From the NCBI GenBank assembly GCA_002367105.1, contig DFCS01000020.1, positions 124,001-188,000 of the forward strand: a stretch of 64,000 nucleotides of DNA, read 5' to 3'. Below are positions 51,391-60,093 of this stretch, piece after piece. The DNA comes from Hungatella sp. UBA3048 (GTDB taxonomy: Bacteria > Bacillota > Clostridia > Lachnospirales > Lachnospiraceae). How positions within the stretch are numbered: the stretch's first letter is position 1; every line of letters starts with the position of its first letter. Below the pieces are notes generated by a model, which was not told the origin of the DNA, searched no databases, and worked only from the letters and a program-made list of their open reading frames with translations. The position numbers and the translations under genes are program-made.

Positions 51391-52554
51391 ATGGCACTTG
51401 AGAGGATCAATGCAGTAGGGACCAGCTTTTTTGGACGCGGTTCCATCGGACTGCTGCCGGATGAGCTTAAGAAACGGGGATTTAAACGGGGACTCATCGT
51501 TACGGACCCCTTCCTGTATAAAAATGGTACCGGAGACAAAGTGGGAGCCTGTCTTTTAAAAGCCGGGGTGGAATACGCCATTTATTATCTGGTTGAGCCC
51601 AATCCTACCACCATGGTTGTGGGTGACTGTCTGGAGGCTGCTAAGGCCCTGGAAGTGGATCTTCTGGTGGCAGTGGGCGGCGGCTCTGCCATAGATACGG
51701 CAAAGGCAGTCAGCATTGTGATGGCTAACGGCGGCAGGGTAGAGGATTATGAAGGAGTAGAGCGTTCTCTTAATCCGGGAATGCCCATAGTTGCGGTGAA
51801 TACCACTGCAGGAACCGGTTCTGAGGTTACATCGTTCTATATTGTGACCGACCCTGTGAGACATTCCAAGATGTGCATGGTAGACCCGAACTGTATGGTC
51901 ACCATTGCCGTTAATGACGTAGACTTCATGATGAGCATGCCAAAAGCCCTTACGGCTTCCACGGGAATGGACGCCATGACCCATGCCATTGAAGCGGCTG
52001 TGGCAAAACGGGCTACCCCATATACGGATAAGGATGCCCTTTGGGCAATGGATGTGATTGGTACATATCTTCCGGAAGCGGTGGCTGACGGAAGCAATGA
52101 AAAAGCCAGGGAGATGATGGCTTATGCGGAATACAGCGCGGGCATGGCATTTTCCAATGCAGGTCTTGGCATGGTGCATGCCATGGCCCATTCTCTTGGA
52201 GGGCTCATGAACCTGCCTCACGGCATCTGCAATGCGGTTTTGCTGCCTTTTGTCATGGAATTTAACGGAAGCTGGCCGGAAGCCGCAGAGCGGTATAAGA
52301 AGGTGGCAGAGGGACTTAAGCTTCCCGGGGCGGCTGCCATGACAGGGGAACAGGCCGTGAAGGAAACGGTGGCCTGCATCAGGCGGCTGTCCAGGGAGGT
52401 TGGGATTACACAAAGTCTTAAAGAGCTTAAGGTAAATCCTGAGGATTTTAAGGCTTTGGCGGAAATTGCACTTAAGGATTCCTGTATGGAGGACAATCCA
52501 TTTAAACCGACACTCCAGCAGGTCATAGAAGTGTATCGGAACGCATATGGTTGA
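51391..52554 (+). CDS. Iron-containing alcohol dehydrogenase (EutG/PduQ type)
   Basis: This 387-residue enzyme has GRGSIGLLPDELKKRGFKRGLIVTD, VGGGSAIDTAKAV, NTTAGTGSEVTSF and the iron-binding His cluster in HAIEAAVAKRATP and GMVHAMAHSLGGLMNLPHG. It would reduce part of the aldehyde to the alcohol and regenerate NAD+ for the acylating dehydrogenase, as in propanediol and ethanolamine compartments. ATG 51391 follows AAGGAGG. No targeting helix is evident. Confidence 0.94.
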   Translation: MALERINAVGTSFFGRGSIGLLPDELKKRGFKRGLIVTDPFLYKNGTGDKVGACLLKAGVEYAIYYLVEPNPTTMVVGDCLEAAKALEVDLLVAVGGGSAIDTAKAVSIVMANGGRVEDYEGVERSLNPGMPIVAVNTTAGTGSEVTSFYIVTDPVRHSKMCMVDPNCMVTIAVNDVDFMMSMPKALTASTGMDAMTHAIEAAVAKRATPYTDKDALWAMDVIGTYLPEAVADGSNEKAREMMAYAEYSAGMAFSNAGLGMVHAMAHSLGGLMNLPHGICNAVLLPFVMEFNGSWPEAAERYKKVAEGLKLPGAAAMTGEQAVKETVACIRRLSREVGITQSLKELKVNPEDFKALAEIALKDSCMEDNPFKPTLQQVIEVYRNAYG

Positions 52555-52587
52555 ACTGCAATAAATTGTGGGAAGGAGAAGGAATAA

Positions 52588-53601
52588 ATGAAAAAACTGA
52601 TTAATGTACCGGAAAACTATGTAAATGAGATGCTGGAGGGAATCTACCTTGCTCATCCGGACTATGTTACTTATACGGAAGGTGACTTGCGCTGTCTGGT
52701 TACCTCCAATAAGGTGGAGGGAAAAGTAGGGATTGCAACCGGAGGGGGCTCGGGGCATCTTCCGCTTTTTCTGGGTTATGTAGGAAAAGGGATGTTAGAC
52801 GGCTGTTCAGTGGGAGATGTTTTCCAGTCTCCCAGCGCGGAGCAGATGCTTAACGTAACGAAATGCATTGACTCCGGAGCCGGTGTTCTTTATATTTACG
52901 GCAATTATAATGGGGATATCTTTAATTTTGACATGGCCGCAGAGATGGCTGATATGGAAGAGGATATCCATGTGGAAAGCGTTGTTGCAGGGGAAGATGT
53001 GGCATCTCCCAAGGCAGCTCCAGGAGAGAAAAATACCAGAAGAGGAGTAGCCGGTATCTTTTTTGTATATAAGTGCGCCGGAGCAGCTGCTGCAGCCGGT
53101 AAGGATTTACAGGAGGTAAAACGGATTGCAGAGAAAGCGGCTGCCAATGTAAGGACGATGGGAGTGGCACTTACCCCCTGTACAGTGCCGAGAGTCGGTC
53201 ATCCGGGATTTGAGATCGGAGAGGATGAGATGGAAATCGGCATGGGTATCCATGGGGAGTCCGGAATCCGCCGGGGGAAACTGGAAACAGCAGATGAGAT
53301 CACAACGGAAATGATGGAAAAAATCCTTGAAGATATTCCATACTGCGCCGGAGATGAGGTTGCGGTTCTGGTAAACGGACTGGGCGCTACTCCTCTTGAC
53401 GAGCAGTATATTGTGGCAAGAAAGGTCAATCTGATTCTGGAAGAGAAGGGAATCAAGGTACACCGTTATTATGTAGGTGAATATGTAACCTCCATTGAGA
53501 TGGCAGGCTTGTCCATATCTCTTTTGAAAATGGATGAAGAACTGAAGGGCTGCCTGGATGCTCCGGCTGATACACCATTCTTTAAGCAGGGAATTGTTTA
53601 A
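52588..53601 (+). CDS. dhaK: Dihydroxyacetone kinase subunit DhaK
   Basis: This 337-residue protein has the DhaK domain: GGGSGHLPLF (52-61), FNFDMAAEMAD, and the substrate-anchoring His222 in GIHGESG. DhaK forms a hemiaminal with dihydroxyacetone or a related ketone for phosphoryl transfer by DhaL. In this locus it may recover dihydroxyacetone lost from DHAP by phosphatases, or act on another ketose. No DhaM was found in the window. Confidence 0.92.
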   Translation: MKKLINVPENYVNEMLEGIYLAHPDYVTYTEGDLRCLVTSNKVEGKVGIATGGGSGHLPLFLGYVGKGMLDGCSVGDVFQSPSAEQMLNVTKCIDSGAGVLYIYGNYNGDIFNFDMAAEMADMEEDIHVESVVAGEDVASPKAAPGEKNTRRGVAGIFFVYKCAGAAAAAGKDLQEVKRIAEKAAANVRTMGVALTPCTVPRVGHPGFEIGEDEMEIGMGIHGESGIRRGKLETADEITTEMMEKILEDIPYCAGDEVAVLVNGLGATPLDEQYIVARKVNLILEEKGIKVHRYYVGEYVTSIEMAGLSISLLKMDEELKGCLDAPADTPFFKQGIV

Positions 53602-53688
53602 AGATTCTATTGTAGCAGATGGAACAGGCGCATACCGTATGTCATGATAATTTATGCCGCCGGCATCAGCGGCAGAATGGAGGCTGAT

Positions 53689-54306
53689 ATGAACCAGCAG
53701 GAACTGATAGCCATGCTTGGCAGAATAAGTAAGATCATGGTGGAAAACCGAAACTACTTAATTGAACTGGACAGTGTTGTGGGAGACAGTGATCTGGGAC
53801 TTACGATGACGGATGGATTCCAGGCGGCTTACGACGCGGTTTTGGATGGATCGGAGCCGGATCTGGGTAAGCTATTGTACAAGGCAGGAAAGACCATGGG
53901 AAATAAAGTTCCTTCTACCATGGGGACATTGATGGCGGCAGGACTGATGCGCGCCGGAAAGACGCTGAAAGGAAAGACAGAATTGTCCGGCACAGATGTT
54001 GCTGTCCTGTTTGAAGCCTATGAAGCAGGTGTTGCAGATCTTGGTAAAGCGAAATTAGGGGATAAAACCTTTTTGGATGGATTTCATCCCGGTGTGCAGG
54101 CACTAAAAGCTGGAGTGGAAGCCGGAGAGTCCCTTGAGGCAGTCTTAGAGAAAGCAGCAACAGCTGCATGGGATGGTTTTGAACGTACAACGACCATGAT
54201 TGCCGTTCATGGAAGAGCGGCAACAAGAGGAGAAGCATCCCGATCCTTAAAAGATCCCGGGGCAGCTGTGGCAGCTCTTATCATGAAGGCAGTTGCAGTC
54301 AGATAA
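53689..54306 (+). CDS. dhaL: Dihydroxyacetone kinase subunit DhaL
   Basis: This 205-residue nucleotide-binding subunit keeps the three metal-binding Asp residues (D28, D33, D35 in LDSVVGDSDLG), while the usual His of the GDxDHG motif is Leu36. The VPSTMGTLMAAGLMRAGK loop is also diverged from E. coli DhaL. ATG 53689 follows GGAGG; an in-frame start at 53644 has no ribosome site. Activity is likely, though with changed substrate or phosphoryl donor specificity. It ends the compartment operon. Confidence 0.9.
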   Translation: MNQQELIAMLGRISKIMVENRNYLIELDSVVGDSDLGLTMTDGFQAAYDAVLDGSEPDLGKLLYKAGKTMGNKVPSTMGTLMAAGLMRAGKTLKGKTELSGTDVAVLFEAYEAGVADLGKAKLGDKTFLDGFHPGVQALKAGVEAGESLEAVLEKAATAAWDGFERTTTMIAVHGRAATRGEASRSLKDPGAAVAALIMKAVAVR

Positions 54307-54314
54307 AATAAATA

Positions 54315-54350
54315 ACCGGAGCAGACAGAAATGTTTGCTCCGGTCTAACT
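54315..54350 (+). terminator. Terminator of the microcompartment operon
   Basis: ACCGGAGCA (54315-54323) pairs with TGCTCCGGT (54336-54344); a T-run follows after a few bases. Confidence 0.85.
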
Positions 54351-54418
54351 GTTTTTGTAAAAATTAGACGATTTTCATGATGAAAAATTGGGAAAAATGC
54401 AGAAAAATATAAAATTAG

Positions 54419-54447
54419 TTGCATCAATTTGCAAATAGTGTTATATT
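54419..54447 (+). promoter_or_regulatory. Promoter of the beta-glucoside PTS operon
   Basis: TTGCAT (54419-54424) and TATATT (54442-54447) are separated by 17 bases. The antiterminator site and terminator follow in the leader. Confidence 0.6.
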
Positions 54448-54485
54448 GTTCTCAGTTGAGTACAACTAAATAGCAAAACAGGAAG

Positions 54486-54515
54486 ACGTGTTACTGGTAA
54501 TGCAGGCAAGATCGG
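54486..54515 (+). promoter_or_regulatory. Ribonucleic antiterminator (RAT) for a BglG/LicT protein
   Basis: The stretch around GTTACTGGTAATGCAGGCAA closely follows the known BglG/LicT target layout, and its 3' end overlaps the 5' arm of the leader terminator. Binding of the BglG-type protein encoded at 58012 would block the terminator and let bglF be transcribed. Confidence 0.8.
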
Positions 54516-54587
54516 ATTGAGCAAAGAGTTATAAGGCTTATTATTTTTAGTCTTATAATTTATATCGCTTGGTCGGGTCTTTTTTAT
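54509..54587 (+). terminator. Leader attenuator of the bglF operon
   Basis: AGATCGGATTGAGC (54509-54522) pairs, with several G-U pairs and one mismatch, with GCTTGGTCGGGTCT (54567-54580), followed by TTTTTATTTT. An inner TTATAAG/CTTATAA hairpin extends it. The 5' arm overlaps the RAT, so the two structures exclude each other. Confidence 0.7.
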
Positions 54588-54642
54588 TTTGTCATTCCGG
54601 CCGGATGATGAGACATGATAACACTTGAAAGGGGTTTGGATA

Positions 54643-56535
54643 ATGAATTATAATCAAATAGCCAAAGACATCATAACAAATGTCGGCGGTTCTGATAACA
54701 TAAGGGGACTCACCCATTGTTTTACCAGATTGAGGTTTGAGTTAAGAGATACAAAGAAGGCTAAGAAAGAAGTAATTGAGCATCTGGAAGGTGTTATCTC
54801 CGTAGTGGAAAGCGGAGGGCAGTTCCAGGTCGTTCTGGGAACAAAAGTCACAAAGGTTTACGAAGCGGTCCTTCCCATGATATCATTAGAGGAAAATACA
54901 GCCGGAAGCGAAGAAAAGGGTTCTGTCTGGAACCGGATTCTGATCGCCATTTCCTCCATGTTTACTCCCATGGTTCCTGCGATTGCAGCCTCCGGACTTT
55001 TAAAAGGTCTTTTGACCATCGCAAGAATTACTGCTTCCAACCACGGGATGGATATTACTGTCAACCAGACTTATATTCTTATTATGGCGGCCACAGACGC
55101 ATTGTTTTACTTCATGCCAATCATACTTGCCTATACCAGTGCAAAGGTATTTAAGGCAAATGAATTTATTGCCATGGCACTTGGCGGTACCATGTGCTAC
55201 CCGGCTGTTGTTTCCCTGATGACCGGGAGCGAAGCTGTCAGCATGTTCGGCATTGCCATTACAAAGGCAAGCTATGCGTCATCCGTGATTCCCATTATCA
55301 TCGGAGTATTTATTCTTGCATATATACAGAAGTTTTTAGAAAAGATAATTCCTGAAGTTTTAAAAATCATACTGGTTCCAGGCATATCCCTGCTGGTTAT
55401 GATCCCCGCGACCTTTATGGTGTTTGGCCCCATCGGCATCTACATCGGTAATGGCATTAATTTTATCTACACTGGGATGATGAACTTAAGCCCTGCTCTG
55501 TGCGGAGCTTTTGTGGGCGGCATGTGGTGTGTATTTGTTATTTTCGGAGCACACAGAGCCCTGCTTCCCATTGGGATCAACGATGTGGCCCAGTTCGGCC
55601 ACCAAAACCTGCTGGCTTTTGCCGGTGCCGCAAATTTCTCCCAGGGCGGCGCAGCTCTTGGGGTCATGTTAAAAACAAAGAGCAAGGATTTAAAAACAGT
55701 TGCAGCTTCTGCGGCCATATCCGCTTCTGTTTGCGGCATTACGGAGCCTGCTATTTATGGTTGTAACCTGCGGTTAAAAAAGCCCATGATCTATGCAATT
55801 ATCTGTGGTGCCATCGGCGGTGCGATCATGGGTGTGGGAGGCGTATACGGCGATTCCTTTGCCAATAACGGAGTGCTTACCTTTGCAACCTATGCGGCTT
55901 TCGGTATGAAGACCTTTATTTATTATCTGATCGGCGTTGCAGTATCCTTCTTTGGAGCAATGGGACTTACCTTCCTGTTTGGTTTTGATGATATCAGTGG
56001 AAAAGGTGAACGGGTTTCCGGTTCAGACGAAAAATCCGCCGAATCCCAGGATGTTTTAGGTGTTACTTCTGGAGCAGACATATTGATCAGCTCACCGGTG
56101 GAAGGCACTGCAGTTCCCATGACATCGGTAAATGATGAAGTTTTTTCCTCTATGGCATTGGGAAACGGGGTTGCGATTGTCCCGGAAACGGGTGAAGTTG
56201 TCGCTCCCGAAGACTGTACCGTGACCTTGGTTTATCCGACGCTTCATGCCCTGGGCCTCATGCTGGACAGCGGAGCTGAAATGATTATTCACGTTGGAAT
56301 CAATACGGTCCAATTGGAAGGAAAGCATTTTGAAAAACATGTGGAAGAAGGCACCCATGTCACGAAGGGAACCAGGCTTTTATCCTTTGACTTAGAAGCC
56401 TTAAAGAAGGAAGGATATGATACGGTTGTTCCGATCATTATCAGCAATACCGCTGCCTTTCATGAGGTGACGGGAATTACCGGATCAGGGGCTTCTCTTC
56501 AAAAGCCGGTGATCGCTATCAAAAATAATCAGTAA
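54643..56535 (+). CDS. bglF: PTS beta-glucoside transporter subunit IIBCA
   Basis: This 630-residue permease has the order IIB-IIC-IIA: phosphorylated Cys26 in THCFTRLRF, a IIC membrane block with GAHRALLPIGINDVAQFGHQNLL and CGITEPAIYG, and a C-terminal IIA with the active His in IIHVGINTVQLEGKHF. It imports beta-glucosides as 6-phosphates. ATG 54643 follows AAAGGGG; the in-frame TTG at 54625 is less likely. It is controlled by the RAT/terminator in its leader. Confidence 0.96.
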   Translation: MNYNQIAKDIITNVGGSDNIRGLTHCFTRLRFELRDTKKAKKEVIEHLEGVISVVESGGQFQVVLGTKVTKVYEAVLPMISLEENTAGSEEKGSVWNRILIAISSMFTPMVPAIAASGLLKGLLTIARITASNHGMDITVNQTYILIMAATDALFYFMPIILAYTSAKVFKANEFIAMALGGTMCYPAVVSLMTGSEAVSMFGIAITKASYASSVIPIIIGVFILAYIQKFLEKIIPEVLKIILVPGISLLVMIPATFMVFGPIGIYIGNGINFIYTGMMNLSPALCGAFVGGMWCVFVIFGAHRALLPIGINDVAQFGHQNLLAFAGAANFSQGGAALGVMLKTKSKDLKTVAASAAISASVCGITEPAIYGCNLRLKKPMIYAIICGAIGGAIMGVGGVYGDSFANNGVLTFATYAAFGMKTFIYYLIGVAVSFFGAMGLTFLFGFDDISGKGERVSGSDEKSAESQDVLGVTSGADILISSPVEGTAVPMTSVNDEVFSSMALGNGVAIVPETGEVVAPEDCTVTLVYPTLHALGLMLDSGAEMIIHVGINTVQLEGKHFEKHVEEGTHVTKGTRLLSFDLEALKKEGYDTVVPIIISNTAAFHEVTGITGSGASLQKPVIAIKNNQ

Positions 56536-56548
56536 AGGGAATACAGAT

Positions 56549-57973
56549 ATGGATATTACAAAAACAAATTTTCCAAAAAACTTTTTATGGGGAGCCTCCT
56601 CTTCGGCATTCCAGATTGAAGGCGGATGGGATGAAGGAGGAAAGGGCATTACCGTTGCCGATGTCAATTCCTTTAAGCGTTCAGATATCCAGGCTGACAG
56701 CAAGGTCGCCAGTGACTTCTACCATCATTGGGAGGAAGATATCCGGTTAATGAAGGAATTGGGAATGCAGATTTACCGGTTCTCCATTTCCTGGGCCAGA
56801 ATCATACCGGATGGAGACGGAGAGATAAACCAGGCAGGGATTGATTTCTATAATAAAACCATTGACTGTCTGTTAGAACTGGGCATTCAGCCCTTTATCA
56901 CCTTATATCACTTTGATCTTCCCTATGCCCTTGTTAAGAAATATAATGGCTGGGAATCCAGAGAATGTGTTAAGGCCTTTGAACGTTACGCAAAAATATG
57001 TTTTAAAGCCTTTGGAGACAGGGTCACTTACTGGCAGGTCCACAACGAGCAGAATCTTATGGTGAGAGTAAACGAACGGGTGAACATCAAAGCGGATGAT
57101 GCATGGGAAGCCGACCGCCAGAGAGCCCAGATGGATTACCACATGTTCCTGGCTCATGCCCTGGCGGTGAAAGCCTGTCATTCCATCATACCGGATGGAA
57201 AGATCGGTCCAGCAGTATCCTCCACCTGTACCTATCCGGAAAGCAACAAACCGGAAGATGTCTGGGCGGCCCGGATGAATGACTGGTTTAAGACGGATTA
57301 CTGTCTGGATATGCATTATTACGGCCGTTATCCCGGATATTACATGCGCTATCTGGAAGAAAGGAATATCGTACCGGTCATGGAGCCGGAAGACGAGGAA
57401 ATTTTAAAAGGCGCGACGATGGATTTTATTGCCCTGAATTATTACCGAACCCTGTGTGTCCGGTACCTTCCGACTGATGAGGGGCACCAGGCAGGGGAGA
57501 GGGCATTCCCCATCAATGAAGTGGATTTTGACCAATATGGTTATTTTCATCATATTAAAAATGAGCATCTGGTTTCCAGTGAATATGGAGCACAGATCGA
57601 TCCGCTGGGCCTGCGGACCGTATTAAACAGTTATTATCAGAAATACCACCTTCCCCTCATTATTACTGAAAATGGCCTTGGAGCCGCCGATACCCTGACA
57701 GAAGACGGCAAAGTCCATGATGAGTACCGGATCAGCTATTTAAAGGCACACATTGAGGTGATAAGCCAGGCAATCGAAGACGGGGTTTCGGTCATGGGAT
57801 ATTCTCCCTGGTCGTTTATGGATCTTCTCAGTTCCCATGAGGGTTTCCGCAAGCGGTATGGATTTGTGTATATCAATCGGGATGATCATGACTTAAAGGA
57901 TATGAGCCGGGTGAAAAAGGACAGTTATTTCTGGTATAAGAGGGTGATTGAAACCAATGGAGACGAACTCTGA
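56549..57973 (+). CDS. 6-phospho-beta-glucosidase, GH1
   Basis: This 474-residue GH1 enzyme has the N-terminal signature FLWGASSSAFQIEGGWDEGGKG, acid/base Glu167 in HNEQN (most family members have NEP) and nucleophile Glu374 in ITENG. The C-terminal KRYGFVYINRD motif contacts the 6-phosphate. It hydrolyses the phosphorylated beta-glucosides imported by the adjacent PTS. Confidence 0.95.
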   Translation: MDITKTNFPKNFLWGASSSAFQIEGGWDEGGKGITVADVNSFKRSDIQADSKVASDFYHHWEEDIRLMKELGMQIYRFSISWARIIPDGDGEINQAGIDFYNKTIDCLLELGIQPFITLYHFDLPYALVKKYNGWESRECVKAFERYAKICFKAFGDRVTYWQVHNEQNLMVRVNERVNIKADDAWEADRQRAQMDYHMFLAHALAVKACHSIIPDGKIGPAVSSTCTYPESNKPEDVWAARMNDWFKTDYCLDMHYYGRYPGYYMRYLEERNIVPVMEPEDEEILKGATMDFIALNYYRTLCVRYLPTDEGHQAGERAFPINEVDFDQYGYFHHIKNEHLVSSEYGAQIDPLGLRTVLNSYYQKYHLPLIITENGLGAADTLTEDGKVHDEYRISYLKAHIEVISQAIEDGVSVMGYSPWSFMDLLSSHEGFRKRYGFVYINRDDHDLKDMSRVKKDSYFWYKRVIETNGDEL

Positions 57974-58011
57974 GTTTGCTTTCGTGAGAATAACAGAAAT
58001 GGGGTTGGGTT

Positions 58012-58869
58012 ATGAGGGTTGTAAAAGTTATGAATAATTCCCTGCTGCTGGCACTTGATGACAGCGGCAGGGAAGTGATCCTGATGGGAAAGGGAATTGG
58101 TTTTAATAAGTCCATTGGGCATCATTTAAAAAGTGAAGACATTGAAAAGGTATTTGTCTTAAAGGACCGGTCTATATCAAAAAATATCATCCGGCTTGCT
58201 TCCGAAATAGACAGTACCTATTTTGAACTGGCCAAACAGGTCATTGATTATGCCATTGACACCTATGGAATGGTACTGATGGAGCATATTTATTTAGGAC
58301 TTACAGACCATTTGTCTTTTGCTGTAAAAAGGAACAATGAGGGGATTTTAATACAAAATTTCTATACACAGACCTTAAAGCGTTTCAATCCAAAGGAATT
58401 TAAAGTTGGCTTATATGCCCTGCAGCTTGTGAGGGAGCAGCTGTCAGTGGAACTGCCAGAAGATGAGGCTGGAAATATTGCCTTTCATTTTATCAATGCA
58501 CAGACAAATAACTCAAACAGTACAGATAACCAGAAGATATTTGAGACAGTCAAGGGCATTTTGGACATTGTAAAATACAACTTTTCCATTCTCTACGATG
58601 AGGACGGAATAGGCTACACCCGCTTTGTGACTCATCTGCGCCTCTTTGCACAAAGGCTTATAAACGGCAGTCAGGATTTATATGATTATGAGGATTCCTT
58701 TTACACTCATGTCCTTGAGAGCTGTCCCAGGGAATATGAGTGTGTAAAGAAAATCGGCGTGTTTATCAGAGAAAAATTTGAATCAAAACTGTCCAAACAG
58801 GAAGAGATGTACTTAGCTGTCCACATTCACAGAATTTTAGAGGAATACGCTCAAAGGGAAAAAACATGA
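58012..58869 (+). CDS. BglG/LicT-family transcription antiterminator
   Basis: This 285-residue protein has an N-terminal RNA-binding CAT domain (VVKVMNNSLLLALDDSGREVILMGKGIGF) and two PRD domains with regulatory His residues (LTDHLSFAVKR; RFVTHLRLFAQR). PTS phosphorylation of the PRDs controls RNA binding. The cognate site lies upstream of bglF at 54486. Its stop overlaps the MFS start by ATGA. Confidence 0.95.
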   Translation: MRVVKVMNNSLLLALDDSGREVILMGKGIGFNKSIGHHLKSEDIEKVFVLKDRSISKNIIRLASEIDSTYFELAKQVIDYAIDTYGMVLMEHIYLGLTDHLSFAVKRNNEGILIQNFYTQTLKRFNPKEFKVGLYALQLVREQLSVELPEDEAGNIAFHFINAQTNNSNSTDNQKIFETVKGILDIVKYNFSILYDEDGIGYTRFVTHLRLFAQRLINGSQDLYDYEDSFYTHVLESCPREYECVKKIGVFIREKFESKLSKQEEMYLAVHIHRILEEYAQREKT

Positions 58870-60062
58870 AAGAGAAGACTTTAAACCAGTATTCGTTTAC
58901 GCGCAGACAGGAAATCCATTATCTTGCTATGGTATCCCTGTTCTGGTTTGCGCAATATGTATACATTCCATACCAGACGACTTTTTTAACTGCCAGTGGA
59001 GCCAGCAGCGCATTTACCGGAATGGTTGTAGGGGCTTATGGTATTTCCCAATTGGTGTTAAGGTTTCCCATAGGCCTTTGCGCGGATTCTGTCGGCAGAC
59101 ATAAATATTTTATAATGGCAGGGGCGATTGCCTCTGGAACCGCATCTGTTTTCCGGGTATTCTGGTGCAATGGCACAGGGTTTCTGGTTGCCAATTTCTT
59201 CTCCGGACTGGCTTCTGCCATGTGGATTTCTTATATGGTTTTCTATACCAATCATTTTTCTGCCGGAGATCAGCAGGCTGCCACCAGCCGGATCGTACTG
59301 TTCAATAATTTTGGAATGCTTCTTGGTTTTCTGTGCAGCACAATCAGCTATCACCGCATCGGAATGGCAGGAATCTGCATGTTAAGCATGTGCGCGGGCC
59401 TGATGGCTTTTCTGTTTTCGATTGGAATGAAAGAAACAGATGTAAAACCCGGCATACATAAGACCAGGGAACTGCTTTCTGTCTGCAACATCAGGCACTT
59501 GTGGCTGTTCTCTTTCATAGCGCTGATCCAGCAGGGGATCCAGCTGACAACTGCCATGTCGTTTACGAACCAGATATTAAAAGAATTGGGGGCATCGGAC
59601 GGAATTGTGGGGATATCCTCTGTAATCTACATGATATCCTCCGTAGGATTTTCGGCTTTCGCAGCTTCCGGGATCTGCAGCCGCAAAGGCCCAAGATTCT
59701 GGATCCCGCTGGTATTTGCTGTTGTGGCTTTCTATTGTATCCTGGTTCCGGCCGCAGGGAGCATACCTGTTCTTTTACTGCTGCAAATTTTACCGGGGAT
59801 GTCCACCGGTATCTTATTCTCGTTTGCAACCTCGGAAGCAATGCGTGGCATTCCCGCCGGCAGCAAATCTACGGCCATGGGAATGTACCAGGCTATATAT
59901 GCGCTGGGCATGACCACCTTCCCGGTCTTTACCGGGGCGCTGGCCGCCAGGGCAGGAATACAGACCGGGTATTTGCTGCTGGCCGGGATCGCCTGCCTGG
60001 GTGGAATTGGAGCCGTGGTGTATTATAAAAAAGCAGCTGCCAACCATCGGTTAGGCAGCTAA
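58866..60062 (+). CDS. MFS transporter
   Basis: This 398-residue membrane protein has about 12 hydrophobic helices and the MFS loop 2-3 motif GLCADSVGRHKYFI. Coupling by ATGA to the antiterminator gene puts it in the beta-glucoside operon. It may export glucose or aglycones or import another compound; the substrate cannot be told. Confidence 0.9.
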   Translation: MKEKTLNQYSFTRRQEIHYLAMVSLFWFAQYVYIPYQTTFLTASGASSAFTGMVVGAYGISQLVLRFPIGLCADSVGRHKYFIMAGAIASGTASVFRVFWCNGTGFLVANFFSGLASAMWISYMVFYTNHFSAGDQQAATSRIVLFNNFGMLLGFLCSTISYHRIGMAGICMLSMCAGLMAFLFSIGMKETDVKPGIHKTRELLSVCNIRHLWLFSFIALIQQGIQLTTAMSFTNQILKELGASDGIVGISSVIYMISSVGFSAFAASGICSRKGPRFWIPLVFAVVAFYCILVPAAGSIPVLLLLQILPGMSTGILFSFATSEAMRGIPAGSKSTAMGMYQAIYALGMTTFPVFTGALAARAGIQTGYLLLAGIACLGGIGAVVYYKKAAANHRLGS

Positions 60063-60093
60063 AGCTGCTTATCACATTCTTTTTCCAAATTCA

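Noticed and set aside
51556..52758. Long minus-strand open frame (400 codons) opposite the alcohol dehydrogenase and dhaK
   Set aside because: The plus-strand genes have clear family motifs and ribosome sites. The opposite frame has no recognisable domain, is rich in His/Cys/Arg as antisense frames often are, and spans a gene boundary.
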